Notes: generated by a model from the letters alone, not told the origin. A stretch of DNA of 34,700 nucleotides from Prosthecobacter sp. (GCF_029946185.1 NZ_JAQSEA010000163.1:1-34700); one strand, 5' to 3'. Numbered from the stretch's first letter, positions 1-7,768 are shown. Program-made: numbers and translations.

Positions 1-187
1 AGTTGATGCCACGCCACACGTAGTTGGAGTCGTAACCGATGGAGGCGGTGATGCCCAGATCATCGTTCACCGGAGCGGGAGCGATGTAAGGGTTTTTTGG
101 GTTTTTTGGAGCGGATGGTCCGGCCACAACGGGAGTGGCGGCCAGTGCCAAGAACCCCAGCGTTTTCAGCAATGCGTTCAATTTCAT
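1..187 (-). CDS. N-terminus of an outer-membrane porin-like protein (partial)
   Basis: Only the first 62 codons lie in the window; the gene runs off the left edge. The start is the ATG at 187-185. The product opens with a classic signal peptide (Lys near the N-terminus, a Leu/Ala-rich core, an Ala-x-Ala-like cleavage region around residues 20-24), then a Pro/Asn/Lys linker, then a segment reading ITASIGYDSNYVWRGI. That last motif, with the YVWRG core, is typical of the first beta strand of TorF-type putative porins (family knowledge). The protein is therefore probably an outer-membrane beta barrel that lets small solutes through. A sigma-54-like promoter and an inverted repeat sit 47-80 bases upstream and may couple it to nitrogen supply. 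The substrate cannot be told from this fragment. Confidence 0.7.
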   Translation of the reverse strand, partial: MKLNALLKTLGFLALAATPVVAGPSAPKNPKNPYIAPAPVNDDLGITASIGYDSNYVWRGIN

Positions 188-233
188 AGTCTGATGGTTG
201 GTATTAGGTTGGTTGGGTTGAGGTCGGACACTC

Positions 234-247
234 GCATGGATTGCACC
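234..247 (-). promoter_or_regulatory. sigma-54-like -24/-12 promoter for the porin gene
   Basis: On the minus strand the sequence TGGTGCAATCCATGC has GG (247-246) and GC (235-234) separated by exactly 10 bases, the spacing required by sigma-54. It differs from TGGCAC-N5-TTGC at three positions. It would start transcription near 222, leaving a leader of about 35 bases before the ATG at 187. The upstream half is shared with the inverted repeat at 241-268. Confidence 0.35.
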
Positions 248-268
248 AAAACATGTGTTTTGGTGCAA
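241..268. promoter_or_regulatory. 12-bp inverted repeat with NtrC-like half-sites
   Basis: The arm TTGCACCAAAAC (241-252) is perfectly complementary to GTTTTGGTGCAA (257-268) around a four-base centre. TGCACCA and TGGTGCA are the half-sites of the known NtrC operator, but here the TGCACC and GGTGCA cores are 14 bases apart instead of about 5, which is close to one extra helical turn. It lies in the gap between the divergent porin and peptidase genes. It could also act as a hairpin, but there is no T-run on either side. Confidence 0.45.
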
Positions 269-461
269 AGTACGTGAGCCGTTCAGTTCCTAAACTAGCA
301 GGGGCCGTAACCACTGGAAAGGCCTTTTTTTATTTTCGGAGCATTTTTTTGCGTCCATCGTATCATCTCATATCGTGGCCTGCCCAGCGGATCCTTTTCG
401 TGCTGAGGAGGTGCACAAACTTTGATGATTGAATGCTTTAACGAAAGTGCCCGTCCATTTT

Positions 462-1073
462 ATGATTCGTTTGCAGATATCTGTTTTATTCTTGATGTGG
501 TCGCTGCCCTTGCAATCACACGAGCCGTTTTCCCCCCTCATCTTGAGGGCTCGTATTCATCTGATGCAGTCCATTACGAATCCAAGGCTGCAAACCACAC
601 TTACGGAAAAAGAAGCGCGTGCTATTTTTGATGAAGTGAACGTCATCTGGTCCCAAGCGGGCATTCGGTTCGAAGTGGAGGCGATAAGCAGCCTGCAAGC
701 TCTCGATAGCACCCCTAAAAGGTGGTACATCAAGGATCGCGACTGGGTCAAAGCGGCGATTCCGACGAATCAATTCAGTCCCACAGCGATTGATGTGTGT
801 TTTGTGAAGGATATGGGACCCAACGGTTTTTTCTATGGGGAGCCGGTGGTTGTCTGCGAAACGCCCGAATTTCACAAGGTCACAGGCGGAGCCGAGAACA
901 TCGTGGCCCGAGTGACAGCGCATGAGCTCGGTCACGTTTTGTTCCTGCAGCATCGTCAGGAACGCACGAATCTGATGGCCTCAGGCAAGAACGGCGTTTC
1001 TTTGAGCCCGCAGGAGATCAAGGACGCGAGAAAGCGGGCGTTGGAGATTTTGGGCCAGTCGCCTCAGCCTTGA
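462..1073 (+). CDS. Secreted zinc metallopeptidase with HExxHxxxxxH motif
   Basis: Product of 203 residues. I chose the ATG at 462 because it starts a good signal peptide (MIR followed by a hydrophobic run, then LPLQS). An in-frame TTG at 429 would add 11 polar residues. The motif HELGHVLFLQH has zinc ligands His154, His158 and His164 and the catalytic base Glu155. A Met follows in NLMASG and could form the Met-turn of metzincin peptidases. The usual metzincin glycine inside the motif is Phe here. The protein is likely an exported zinc endopeptidase of unknown substrate. Its 3' end overlaps the end of bioF on the other strand by 10 bases. The AGGAGG at 406-411 is better placed for other frames, so the translation start is uncertain. 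Confidence 0.75.
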   Translation: MIRLQISVLFLMWSLPLQSHEPFSPLILRARIHLMQSITNPRLQTTLTEKEARAIFDEVNVIWSQAGIRFEVEAISSLQALDSTPKRWYIKDRDWVKAAIPTNQFSPTAIDVCFVKDMGPNGFFYGEPVVVCETPEFHKVTGGAENIVARVTAHELGHVLFLQHRQERTNLMASGKNGVSLSPQEIKDARKRALEILGQSPQP

Positions 1074-2242
1074 GGCTCAAGCGTTTCCCGCAGGGCGTTG
1101 CCGAGAGTTTGGATCTGCGCGGCAGTGTGCAATGCGCTGACGGTGATGCGCAGTCTGGCGCTGCCGCGTGCGACGGTGGGATAGCGTATGCAGGGAATGA
1201 GGAATCCGGTGTCACGCAGGCGGGTGCTAATCTCCATGGCATGCGAGGCATCCCCCAGGATCACCGGCAGAATGGCTGCCATGCAATGCGGGGATGCCAA
1301 ACCTGTTTCGGCCAGCAGACTTTGGGTTTGCAGGGTATGGCTGAGCACGCGCTGCCTAAGGGCATCGCCTCGCTCGTCGCGAATCAATTCCAAAGTGAGG
1401 CTCAGTGCATGGGCCAGATGGGGGGGGGGAGCCGTGGAGTAAATGAAACTGCGTGAGCGGTTGATCAGCAGATCAATGACCTGCCGTGATGCCGCAAGAT
1501 ACCCCCCACTGAGGCCGAGGGCCTTGCTGAAGGTGCCCAGATGCAAATCCACCTGCTGATCCACGCCGAGTGCAGCAGCGAGTCCACGCCCCTGCGGGCC
1601 AAGAATCCCCACGGCATGCGCTTCGTCCACCAGCAGCCAGGCACCGTATTTGGTCTTGAGTTCTACAATCTCCCGCAGTGGCGCGGCATCGCCATCCATG
1701 CTGAAAATTGACTCGGTGACTACCAGCACGCGCCCGTGGGCTGTTTGCAGCAGACGCTCGAGTTTTTCGAGGTGATTATGGGGAAATACGCGGATCGTCG
1801 CTCCGCTCAAGCGCGCTGCATCCACGAGGCTGGCATGGCAGAGCTTGTCGAGGATGATCGTGTCGCCTGCTCCTACCAGTGCCGGAATCGTGCCCAGTGC
1901 CACGGCAAATCCGCTGCTGAATGTCAGCGCGGCCGCTGTCCCCTTGAAATCTGCCAAGGCTTCCTCCAGTGCGGCATGTGCGCGGTGCGTGCCGCATACT
2001 AAACGTGACGCCCCGGAGCCGCCGCCGTATTTGGCAACGCCTTCGGCAAGCGCATTTGTCATCTCGGGGGAATGTGCCAGACCGAGGTAGTCGTTGGAGG
2101 AAAAATTGATCCACTCACGGCCTTCGGCACGCACAGTGACTCCGTCCACTGCATCGAGCGGCCGCAGCTCGCGCCAGAGCCCTTGCGTACGCAGATCATC
2201 CAGCTGCGCGGTGATGTCCCATGGTTCAGTGTGTTCCAGCAT
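1064..2242 (-). CDS. bioF: 8-amino-7-oxononanoate synthase (biotin synthesis)
   Basis: This 392-residue cytoplasmic enzyme of the alpha-oxoamine synthase family joins pimeloyl-thioester and L-alanine, with loss of CO2, in the first committed step of the biotin rings (family knowledge). Visible marks are FSSNDYLGL near residue 47, GGGSGASRLVCGTH at 73-86, the PLP-stacking His136, DEAHAVG at 206-212, and the Schiff-base Lys240 in GTFSKALG. Length matches the family (about 385-400). It starts three bases after the stop codon of the TPR gene upstream, so the two are probably co-transcribed. No other bio gene is nearby. A related enzyme such as 2-amino-3-ketobutyrate ligase is possible but the N-terminal region fits BioF better. 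Confidence 0.87.
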   Translation of the reverse strand: MLEHTEPWDITAQLDDLRTQGLWRELRPLDAVDGVTVRAEGREWINFSSNDYLGLAHSPEMTNALAEGVAKYGGGSGASRLVCGTHRAHAALEEALADFKGTAAALTFSSGFAVALGTIPALVGAGDTIILDKLCHASLVDAARLSGATIRVFPHNHLEKLERLLQTAHGRVLVVTESIFSMDGDAAPLREIVELKTKYGAWLLVDEAHAVGILGPQGRGLAAALGVDQQVDLHLGTFSKALGLSGGYLAASRQVIDLLINRSRSFIYSTAPPPHLAHALSLTLELIRDERGDALRQRVLSHTLQTQSLLAETGLASPHCMAAILPVILGDASHAMEISTRLRDTGFLIPCIRYPTVARGSARLRITVSALHTAAQIQTLGNALRETLEPQG

Positions 2243-2245
2243 GGG

Positions 2246-2917
2246 TCACTCCTTCAGGCGGCGCTCCACCACATCATCCTTCGCCACGCCGAGTGTCAGC
2301 GCCTTCTCGTAGTGTCGGCGTGCGAGTTCGGGGGCAGGCGGACGGCGCTCCAGGAGCATGAGTGCCATGTTGAAATGAGCGATGCCGTAATCCGGCTTCA
2401 GTTCGATGGCCCGCTGCAGTTCCGCCTCAGCCGCATCCGTCCAGCCCAGCCCTTTGGCGGCGATGGCCAGGTAGTTGTGAGCGCGTGCGTCTTCCGGTTC
2501 TTCGTGAATGGCCCGTGTGAAGCAGGAAATCGCCCGGTAGGTATCGCCCTGTTTTTGCAGCATCAGTCCGAGGGCCGTCCATGTCTGCGCGAGCTTCGGA
2601 TTGATCTGCACTGATTTCTCAAAGCACTCGAGGGCTTGCTTGTTTTCTCCCGCCTGCTGCTCCACCGCGCCCAGATTGGCCCAGATGAGCGCATTGCCAT
2701 CGTCGAGTTCAAGCATCTCCTGGTAGGCCTTGCGGGCCTTCGGCCAGTCCTGCTTGCCGAAGGCCGCAGCAGCGCGTTCACCCAAGACTTTGGTATGGGG
2801 CGGCAGCATGCCAGTTTTATCCATCTTGGCAGGGTTGATCGGCGCTGCCTCCTGCGCATGGCAGATCGTGGCCAGCAGCAGAAGCGCGGAGATTGTCAGG
2901 TGATTCGAACTCAACAT
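2246..2917 (-). CDS. Exported TPR-repeat protein
   Basis: Product of 223 residues from the ATG at 2917, chosen because it begins a signal peptide (MLSSNHLTISALLLLATICHA). Upstream ATG codons would put a charged stretch before it and run into the lexA operator. After the signal comes a linker and then about five tetratricopeptide repeats covering most of the rest, with the usual W/Y-x-x-LG/A and A/P-x-x-A pattern, for example ALIWANLGAVEQQAG and AQTWTALGLMLQKQG. TPR proteins serve as protein-binding scaffolds; the partner is unknown. It lies directly upstream of bioF on the same strand and is divergent from lexA. Its promoter must share the 90-base gap that holds the LexA box, so LexA might also affect it. 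Confidence 0.8.
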   Translation of the reverse strand: MLSSNHLTISALLLLATICHAQEAAPINPAKMDKTGMLPPHTKVLGERAAAAFGKQDWPKARKAYQEMLELDDGNALIWANLGAVEQQAGENKQALECFEKSVQINPKLAQTWTALGLMLQKQGDTYRAISCFTRAIHEEPEDARAHNYLAIAAKGLGWTDAAEAELQRAIELKPDYGIAHFNMALMLLERRPPAPELARRHYEKALTLGVAKDDVVERRLKE

Positions 2918-2980
2918 GACTGCGACTATGCGCTGAAATGGCCGCAGGAAAACATCTTGCGTACCGAGCCTGAGCGGGAA

Positions 2981-2994
2981 TGTTCGCACGAACA
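2981..2994. promoter_or_regulatory. LexA box (SOS operator) in front of lexA
   Basis: TGTTCGCACGAACA is a perfect TGTTC-N4-GAACA dyad, the motif reported for LexA of Verrucomicrobia. It ends 13 bases before the lexA ATG and 63 bases from the TPR gene start. The placement is as expected for autoregulation of lexA. Confidence 0.8.
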
Positions 2995-3007
2995 GCCCTT
3001 TTTAATC

Positions 3008-3646
3008 ATGTTCACCGACACTGACTCCCGCCTCACAGCCCGCCAGCAGGAACTCCTCGAGTACCTGCGCAGCTACCAGCGCACCAACGGCGTCATGCCT
3101 TCCACGCGTGACATCCAGCGTCACTTCGGCTTCTCCAGCCAGACCGCCGCCATGAGCCATCTGCGTGCGCTGGAAAAAAAAGGCGTCATTCAGCGCCATG
3201 CGCACAAAGCCCGCGCCGTCGTCTTCCCTGAAGACCTTGACCGTGCTGAAATCATCGACATTCCGGTCTTCGGCCAGATTCCCGCCGGCATGGCCGCCGC
3301 TGACATGGTGCAGCATGCTGACAGATGCATCTCGGTGGACGTGAACACCCTCGGCATCCCACGCTCCGCAAAGAGCTTTGCCCTCAAAGTGCGTGGCGAA
3401 TCCATGATCGGAGCCCTCATCGGTGACGGCGACCTCGTCATTCTCGAAATCCGCGAGCCGCGCCCACGGGACATCGTCGCCGCGCTCATCGACGGCGAGA
3501 GCACCTTGAAGCGCTATGTCGTCAAAGATTCTCAGCCATTCCTGCAGGCAGAAAATTCCGAATTTCCCGATCTTCTGCCAGCGCGCGAGCTACTGATCCA
3601 AGGCGTCATGATTGGGCTCATCCGGCATGTGCGCCGGGAAAACTGA
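3008..3646 (+). CDS. lexA: LexA repressor, SOS regulator
   Basis: Product of 212 residues from the ATG at 3008, which gives the standard LexA N-terminus and a usual length. Residues 8-70 form the winged helix DNA-binding domain (LTARQQELLEYL, PSTRDIQRHFGFSS as recognition region). Residues 82-210 are the S24 autoprotease domain. The self-cleavage bond is Ala93-Gly94 in GQIPAGMAAAD, the nucleophile is Ser132 in RGESMIG, and the general base is Lys168 in STLKRYV. On DNA damage, RecA filaments would trigger cleavage and derepress SOS genes. The perfect operator just upstream points to autoregulation. No other TGTTC-N4-GAACA site was found by eye in the window, including in front of the dinG-like gene. 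Confidence 0.95.
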   Translation: MFTDTDSRLTARQQELLEYLRSYQRTNGVMPSTRDIQRHFGFSSQTAAMSHLRALEKKGVIQRHAHKARAVVFPEDLDRAEIIDIPVFGQIPAGMAAADMVQHADRCISVDVNTLGIPRSAKSFALKVRGESMIGALIGDGDLVILEIREPRPRDIVAALIDGESTLKRYVVKDSQPFLQAENSEFPDLLPARELLIQGVMIGLIRHVRREN

Positions 3647-3651
3647 CGTTG

Positions 3652-3672
3652 AAAAAAAGAGGGTCTTTTTTT
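3652..3672 (+). terminator. A/T hairpin after lexA
   Basis: Five bases after the lexA stop, AAAAAAAGA (3652-3660) and TCTTTTTTT (3664-3672) form a perfect 9-bp inverted repeat around GGG. The run of T on the plus strand fits a weak intrinsic terminator for lexA. The stem is nearly all A-T, so it may be leaky. Confidence 0.5.
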
Positions 3673-3752
3673 GAGGGATTCGACATGAGGCGGGGTGAAA
3701 CCAGTTGAGCAGCGATTTCAAAGCCGCTCACCAACCCTAACCCCGACCAACC

Positions 3753-3992
3753 ATGAAACCCGTCATTCTGATTCTTCTCGCTGCCGCCACACTTTCCTCA
3801 ATGTCCTGTTCAGGACGCCCCGTGCCGAGCCTTACGCAGACTTACAACGGCAAGCCGGTGCTCACACGTGCCAGCCATCCCCAGGGTGGATCCATGCGAC
3901 CAGTTGAAGGGGTGTATCTCGGCCGCCGCTATTTTCAACCCCAGGGCGTGAAGTCCGGCCTCGCTTGGGTGGATGTTTATGGCCAGAGGTAA
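3753..3992 (+). CDS. Small exported protein, probable lipoprotein
   Basis: Product of 79 residues. It has a strongly hydrophobic N-terminus (MKPVILILLAAATLSS) followed by Cys19 in a weak lipobox (SMSC). The rest is short, polar and contains GVYLGRRYFQPQGVKSGLAWVDVYG. I recognise no family. It sits 41 bases upstream of the anti-sigma-like gene on the same strand and could belong to that operon or be a target of the sigma factor. The start follows a pyrimidine-rich leader without a Shine-Dalgarno sequence, as is common in this window. Confidence 0.6.
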   Translation: MKPVILILLAAATLSSMSCSGRPVPSLTQTYNGKPVLTRASHPQGGSMRPVEGVYLGRRYFQPQGVKSGLAWVDVYGQR

Positions 3993-4033
3993 CACCATCA
4001 GATTGCCCCCCCCAGAACCACACCTGCGCCGCC

Positions 4034-4345
4034 ATGCACAACGACAATCCGGATCCACTAGACGATCTCCTTGCTGAATGGCAGCCTCAGGTGGAAACAC
4101 CGCCAGACTTCCGTCGTGAAGTCTGGCGGCGCATTGCGGTCGAGACGATCAATCCTGGATTGATCGAGCGCTTTTCCTGGTGGCTGCTACAGCCCAAGCG
4201 GGAGATTGCCGTCATGACGGCAGCCGTGTTTCTTGCCGTTGTTTGGGGCATAACGCACCCGCCCCAGGCCTTGAATCCTCATGACGCCTATCTTACCTCC
4301 ATCAGTCCGTTCGATTCAAATCACTTCAGCCTGGGGAGGCCATGA
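4034..4345 (+). CDS. Single-span membrane protein, putative anti-sigma factor (CnrY-like position)
   Basis: Product of 103 residues from the ATG at 4034; an upstream in-frame ATG at 3965 would overlap the lipoprotein gene. Residues 1-55 are cytoplasmic and contain acidic segments and PPDFRREVWRRIA, a type of helix common at the start of small anti-sigma factors. One transmembrane helix follows at about residues 57-76, then about 27 residues outside. The stop overlaps the next start (ATGA). Size, topology and gene order resemble CnrY of the CnrYXH system, in which CnrY holds the ECF sigma factor at the membrane. The assignment rests on layout, not on clear sequence identity. Confidence 0.6.
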   Translation: MHNDNPDPLDDLLAEWQPQVETPPDFRREVWRRIAVETINPGLIERFSWWLLQPKREIAVMTAAVFLAVVWGITHPPQALNPHDAYLTSISPFDSNHFSLGRP

Positions 4346-4818
4346 CGCCAGTCCGTAGAATCATAGGCTTCACGCTCCTCACTGCTTTGCTGGCGGCTGT
4401 TGCCTTGTGGATCACCCGCGAAAGCCTCCGCCCGCGGGTCTCTCCCCGCGAGCTGGGCTTGAGCTGGCTGAAGGAAGAGTACAACCTCGATGACCCAACC
4501 TTCGAGAGCGTCAGCGCCCTGCACAGCGACTACTTCAAGCACTGCGACAAGATGTGCAGCCAGATCAATGAAGCTGATCGTCCTCTCCTCCGGCGTACCC
4601 GTCAACGTGGCCGTCCTGGGGGAGAACACAATGCCCTGCTCAGCCGGGATCAGGCCATCTGCGACGACTGCGAAAAGGCAGCCGCTGAGCATCTTCGGCA
4701 TGTGGCCAGGCTGATGCCCCAAGAGGAGGGGAAACGCTTTCTGAACGATTTCCTGCCCATTCTCGACCAGCAGCGCCGCGAGCATGATCGGCGTCTCTCC
4801 TCCAGTCTTCGCCGATGA
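4342..4818 (+). CDS. Membrane-anchored periplasmic sensor, CnrX/Spy-like
   Basis: Product of 158 residues. An N-terminal anchor (about residues 7-24) is followed by a helical periplasmic domain. The domain is rich in possible metal or thiol ligands: His61, His67, Cys68, Cys72, then Cys107, Cys110, His117 and His120. The paired cysteines C-x3-C and C-x2-C lie in two predicted helices that could face each other, as in the four-helix periplasmic metal-resistance fold to which CnrX belongs. CnrX is about 148 residues, close to this. It overlaps the genes on both sides by four bases, so translation is coupled. Inferred role: it senses a metal or thiol-oxidising stress in the periplasm and releases the sigma factor through the membrane protein upstream. 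Confidence 0.65.
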   Translation: MTPVRRIIGFTLLTALLAAVALWITRESLRPRVSPRELGLSWLKEEYNLDDPTFESVSALHSDYFKHCDKMCSQINEADRPLLRRTRQRGRPGGEHNALLSRDQAICDDCEKAAAEHLRHVARLMPQEEGKRFLNDFLPILDQQRREHDRRLSSSLRR

Positions 4819-5387
4819 CACTCGCCCGGGACGACCTCGACATCGAATGGATGCGTAGTCTCGCGGAAGGCGAAGAGCTGGCATTGAACCGTCTCATGGA
4901 CGTCTGGAGCAAGCCATTGATCGTCTATCTCACACGACTCACGAGCAATGCTGCGACGGCGGCTGATCTCGCTCAGGAAACCTTCGTGCGCGTTTACCAG
5001 CACCGGTACAGGTTTAGCAGGTCACATAAATTTTCCACCTGGCTATTCGCCATCGCCACGAATCTCGCCCGTAATCATGCTCGCTGGCGCGGTCGGCATC
5101 CGGAAACCCTCATGGAGCATGAGAACCTTTCAAACATGCCCCTCGCGGCGGCCCACGCCTCTCCGGATGAGCAGGCCATCGCCAACGAGCACCTGATTGC
5201 CGTGCAAACTGCCGTCGCAAAACTCGCGCAGGAGCTGCGTGAGGTGCTCCTTCTCGCCACTTGGCATGGAATGAGCCACCGCGAGATTGCCCAGGTGCAG
5301 GATACCAGCGAAAAAGCAGTCGAACTCCGGCTTTACCGTGCCCGTAAGCAGCTCCGTGAACTGCTTGCCGAGCACCTCGGCTCCTAG
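4815..5387 (+). CDS. ECF-type RNA polymerase sigma factor
   Basis: Product of 190 residues, the usual ECF length. Region 2 covers about residues 20-95 (DLAQETFVRVYQHRYRF, FSTWLFAIATNLARNHAR) and binds the -10 element. Region 4 covers about 130-185 and holds the helix-turn-helix (LLLATWHGMSHREIAQ, EKAVELRLYRARKQL) that binds the -35 element. It is the last gene of an overlapping set with a putative anti-sigma and a periplasmic sensor, the same order as CnrY-CnrX-CnrH (CnrH is about 191 residues). It probably directs a small envelope-stress or metal regulon and its own operon. No efflux pump lies within the window. Its stop codon shares the bases CTAG with the stop of the convergent carboxypeptidase gene. 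Confidence 0.9.
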   Translation: MTLARDDLDIEWMRSLAEGEELALNRLMDVWSKPLIVYLTRLTSNAATAADLAQETFVRVYQHRYRFSRSHKFSTWLFAIATNLARNHARWRGRHPETLMEHENLSNMPLAAAHASPDEQAIANEHLIAVQTAVAKLAQELREVLLLATWHGMSHREIAQVQDTSEKAVELRLYRARKQLRELLAEHLGS

Positions 5388-6859
5388 CCCACGTAGCGCT
5401 CGCGCAGGTGCTTGATGTGCCATTTCGCATCCGTCGGTTTGCCCGTCGCCTGCGTAATGATCTCTTGGGGCAGCAGCGCGGCTCCCTTGCTGTGAACGTT
5501 TTCACGCAGCCACAGCAGCAGCGGTGCGTAGTCGCATTTCTCCAGCGCCGTCGCGATCTTCCGCTGCTTTTTCGCCGTCGCGAAAAGCTGCGCGGCATTC
5601 AGGTTTCCCAGCGTGTAGGTCGCGAAATAACCCAGTCCACCCATGCTCCAGTGGATGTCCTGCAGGCAGCCATGGCGATCATCCGGCGGAGTCATGCCAA
5701 ACAGCTCGCGATACTCCTCGTTCCACACCCGTGGCACGTCGTGGACGCCCAGTTCACCCTTCACAAGACGGCGCTCAATTCCAAAGCGCAGGAGAATGTG
5801 CAGATCGTAGGTGGCCTCATCAGCCTCCACGCGGATGAAGCTGAATTCGCTGCGCAGCATCTCTTTCATGAACGCGTCCAGCTTCACCTTGCGCAGGTGC
5901 GGGAAGAGCTCCTGCGCGCGGGGCAGCCACTTTTCCCAGAACGTGCGGCTGCGGCCCACGTGATTTTCCCACAAGCGGCTCTGTGACTCATGGATGCCTA
6001 ATGAAGCAGCGCTGCCACTCGGCAGTCCGTAGTCTAGCCCTGGCAGCCCCTGCTCATACAAGCCGTGGCCCGCCTCGTGCATCACCCCGAAGAGCGACGA
6101 CAGGAAATCTTTCTCATCGTAGCGAGTCGTGAGGCGCACATCGCCTGGTCCCAGAGTGGTGCAGAACGGATGCGCCGTGGTGTCAATGCGGCCCGCTTCA
6201 AAATCAAACCCCAGGTTCTCGGCGATTTCGCGATTCAAAATCTGCTGCTTCTCGATGGGATAACGGCCCTTGAGCGCACCCGGTTTGACCTTGTCTGATT
6301 TGGCCACCGCTTCGAGGGCGATCTCCGCCAGTTGCGGACGCAGCTTCTCAAACAGCGCCGCAACTTCACGCGTCTTGGCACCGCGCTCGTAGAGGTCCAG
6401 CAGCGCATCATACGGCTCGTCGTCGTAACCAAACAAATCCGCCTTCTTGCGTGCAATGGTCAGCACCTTTTCCAAATGCGGGGCAAACATGACGAAATCT
6501 GATTTCTCCCGAGCCTCCACCCAGGCCGCCTTCGCATGCGCGCACACATTGGTTTCCTCCTCCACCAGCTTTTGCGGCAGCTTCGTCGCCCGGTTGATGT
6601 CACGCCTCAGACCGTGCACGTTCGCCGCCTGCGTCGCGTCTTCCGGCATTTCTGCTTCAGCGCGCTCCAGCAGCTTCAGAGTTTTCTTCGAAGTGAGCAG
6701 CCCATGAGCTTTTCCCATGATGTAGGAAAGCTGCCGCGCCCGGTGATCCAGCGCATGCGCCGGCATGTACGTCTCCTGGTCCCAGCCCAGCACCGCTTCG
6801 GTGGAGGAGAGGAGGGCGATTTCAGAAACAACTTCGCAGAGAGATTGGTAGGCGGTCAT
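5384..6859 (-). CDS. M32-family metallocarboxypeptidase (carboxypeptidase Taq type)
   Basis: Product of 491 residues, the normal length for family M32. It is a cytoplasmic enzyme that removes C-terminal amino acids one by one, with wide specificity but stopping at proline (family knowledge). The zinc-binding HEAGH has His261, Glu262 and His265. The second family marker, HESQSRLWEN, follows about 35 residues later and supplies the third ligand region. The N-terminal half is helical and also shows the family's LGWDQETYMP. No signal peptide is visible. It is convergent with the sigma factor gene, and the two stop codons overlap. It is probably a single-gene unit involved in peptide recycling. 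Confidence 0.92.
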   Translation of the reverse strand: MTAYQSLCEVVSEIALLSSTEAVLGWDQETYMPAHALDHRARQLSYIMGKAHGLLTSKKTLKLLERAEAEMPEDATQAANVHGLRRDINRATKLPQKLVEEETNVCAHAKAAWVEAREKSDFVMFAPHLEKVLTIARKKADLFGYDDEPYDALLDLYERGAKTREVAALFEKLRPQLAEIALEAVAKSDKVKPGALKGRYPIEKQQILNREIAENLGFDFEAGRIDTTAHPFCTTLGPGDVRLTTRYDEKDFLSSLFGVMHEAGHGLYEQGLPGLDYGLPSGSAASLGIHESQSRLWENHVGRSRTFWEKWLPRAQELFPHLRKVKLDAFMKEMLRSEFSFIRVEADEATYDLHILLRFGIERRLVKGELGVHDVPRVWNEEYRELFGMTPPDDRHGCLQDIHWSMGGLGYFATYTLGNLNAAQLFATAKKQRKIATALEKCDYAPLLLWLRENVHSKGAALLPQEIITQATGKPTDAKWHIKHLRERYVG

Positions 6860-6898
6860 GGAACCTCTATTTTGACGCGCAAGAACAGGAGAGCAACT

Positions 6899-7768
6899 TC
6901 AAGCACCCACCGGATGCCACGTGGTCTTGAACTCGATCAGCGCACGAATCTCCTCCACGCCCTGCATCTTGTCGGCGAACCAGTCGATGGGTTCCTCAGC
7001 CTTCAGCAGGTGCACACGTTTCACACTTTCTGCCGCACCAAGTTTCAGCGTTTTGCGGTCTGCCTCCTTCACCGCCCCGCTCAGTGCGCGGAGATGCTCA
7101 TGTGTTGCAAACGTCGGCACCATCTCACTGCGCAGGCCGGTGAGTAGATTGACCACGCCGCCGGGGAGATCACACGTGGCCAGCATTTCACCCAGCAGGA
7201 TGCTGGGGTACGGCTGGGTGTTGCTTGCCAGTGCGACGACGCAGTTGCCACTGGTGATGGCGGGCAGGATCAATGAAATCAGCGCGAGCAATGGTGAGTC
7301 ATCCGGAGCGATGACGCCGATGATGCCCATCGGTTCGGTCACGGTGAAATTGAAATGAGCGGACGCCACAGGGTTCACGCTACCGAGGATCTGCTCGTAC
7401 TTGTCCGTCCACCCGGCGTAATGCACCACACGCTCAATGCTGGCTGCGACAGCGCGCGCTGCCTCTGCTTTTGAAGCGCCACTCAAAGCCACCGCTTCGG
7501 TCAGTTCGACTGCACGCGCCTCCATCATCTCCGCGAGCCGGTATAAAATTTGCCCACGATTGAAGGCCGAGCGCTTCGCCCAGCCCGGCCCCGCCTTCGC
7601 CGCTGCCTCCACGGCGTTGCGCAGATCTTTGCGTGTGCATTGCGGGATGTTCGCAAAGAACGCGCCAGAGGCGTCGTGCAGTGCCGTCACGCGCCCGCTT
7701 TCGCTGCGGATGAAGGCACCGCCGACATAGCATTTGGGGGTTTTGGTGATGTGGAGGCGAGGAGGCAT
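6899..7768 (-). CDS. Pseudo-aldehyde dehydrogenase domain, ALDH16 C-terminal-like
   Basis: Product of 289 residues from the ATG at 7768, where homology begins (MPPRLHITKTPKCYVGGAF). It matches the NAD-binding half of the aldehyde dehydrogenase fold but ends before the catalytic domain: there is no GQxCxAG cysteine segment, so it cannot be a normal dehydrogenase. Segments such as YVGGAF, DASGAFFANIP, NAVEAAAKAGPGWA and the closing FKTTWHPVG resemble, in order, the second half of ALDH16 proteins, including their end at a TxxLWxPxG-type tail. It follows a complete aldehyde dehydrogenase and deoC on the same strand. I infer that it is the structural partner domain of that enzyme, encoded separately. 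Both halves together (494 + 289) match the roughly 780-800 residues of fused ALDH16. Confidence 0.75.
   Translation of the reverse strand: MPPRLHITKTPKCYVGGAFIRSESGRVTALHDASGAFFANIPQCTRKDLRNAVEAAAKAGPGWAKRSAFNRGQILYRLAEMMEARAVELTEAVALSGASKAEAARAVAASIERVVHYAGWTDKYEQILGSVNPVASAHFNFTVTEPMGIIGVIAPDDSPLLALISLILPAITSGNCVVALASNTQPYPSILLGEMLATCDLPGGVVNLLTGLRSEMVPTFATHEHLRALSGAVKEADRKTLKLGAAESVKRVHLLKAEEPIDWFADKMQGVEEIRALIEFKTTWHPVGA

Noticed and set aside
2636-3007. Upstream extension of lexA by 124 codons
   Set aside because: It would run through the LexA operator and antisense to the TPR gene. The ATG at 3008 gives the standard LexA N-terminus and length.
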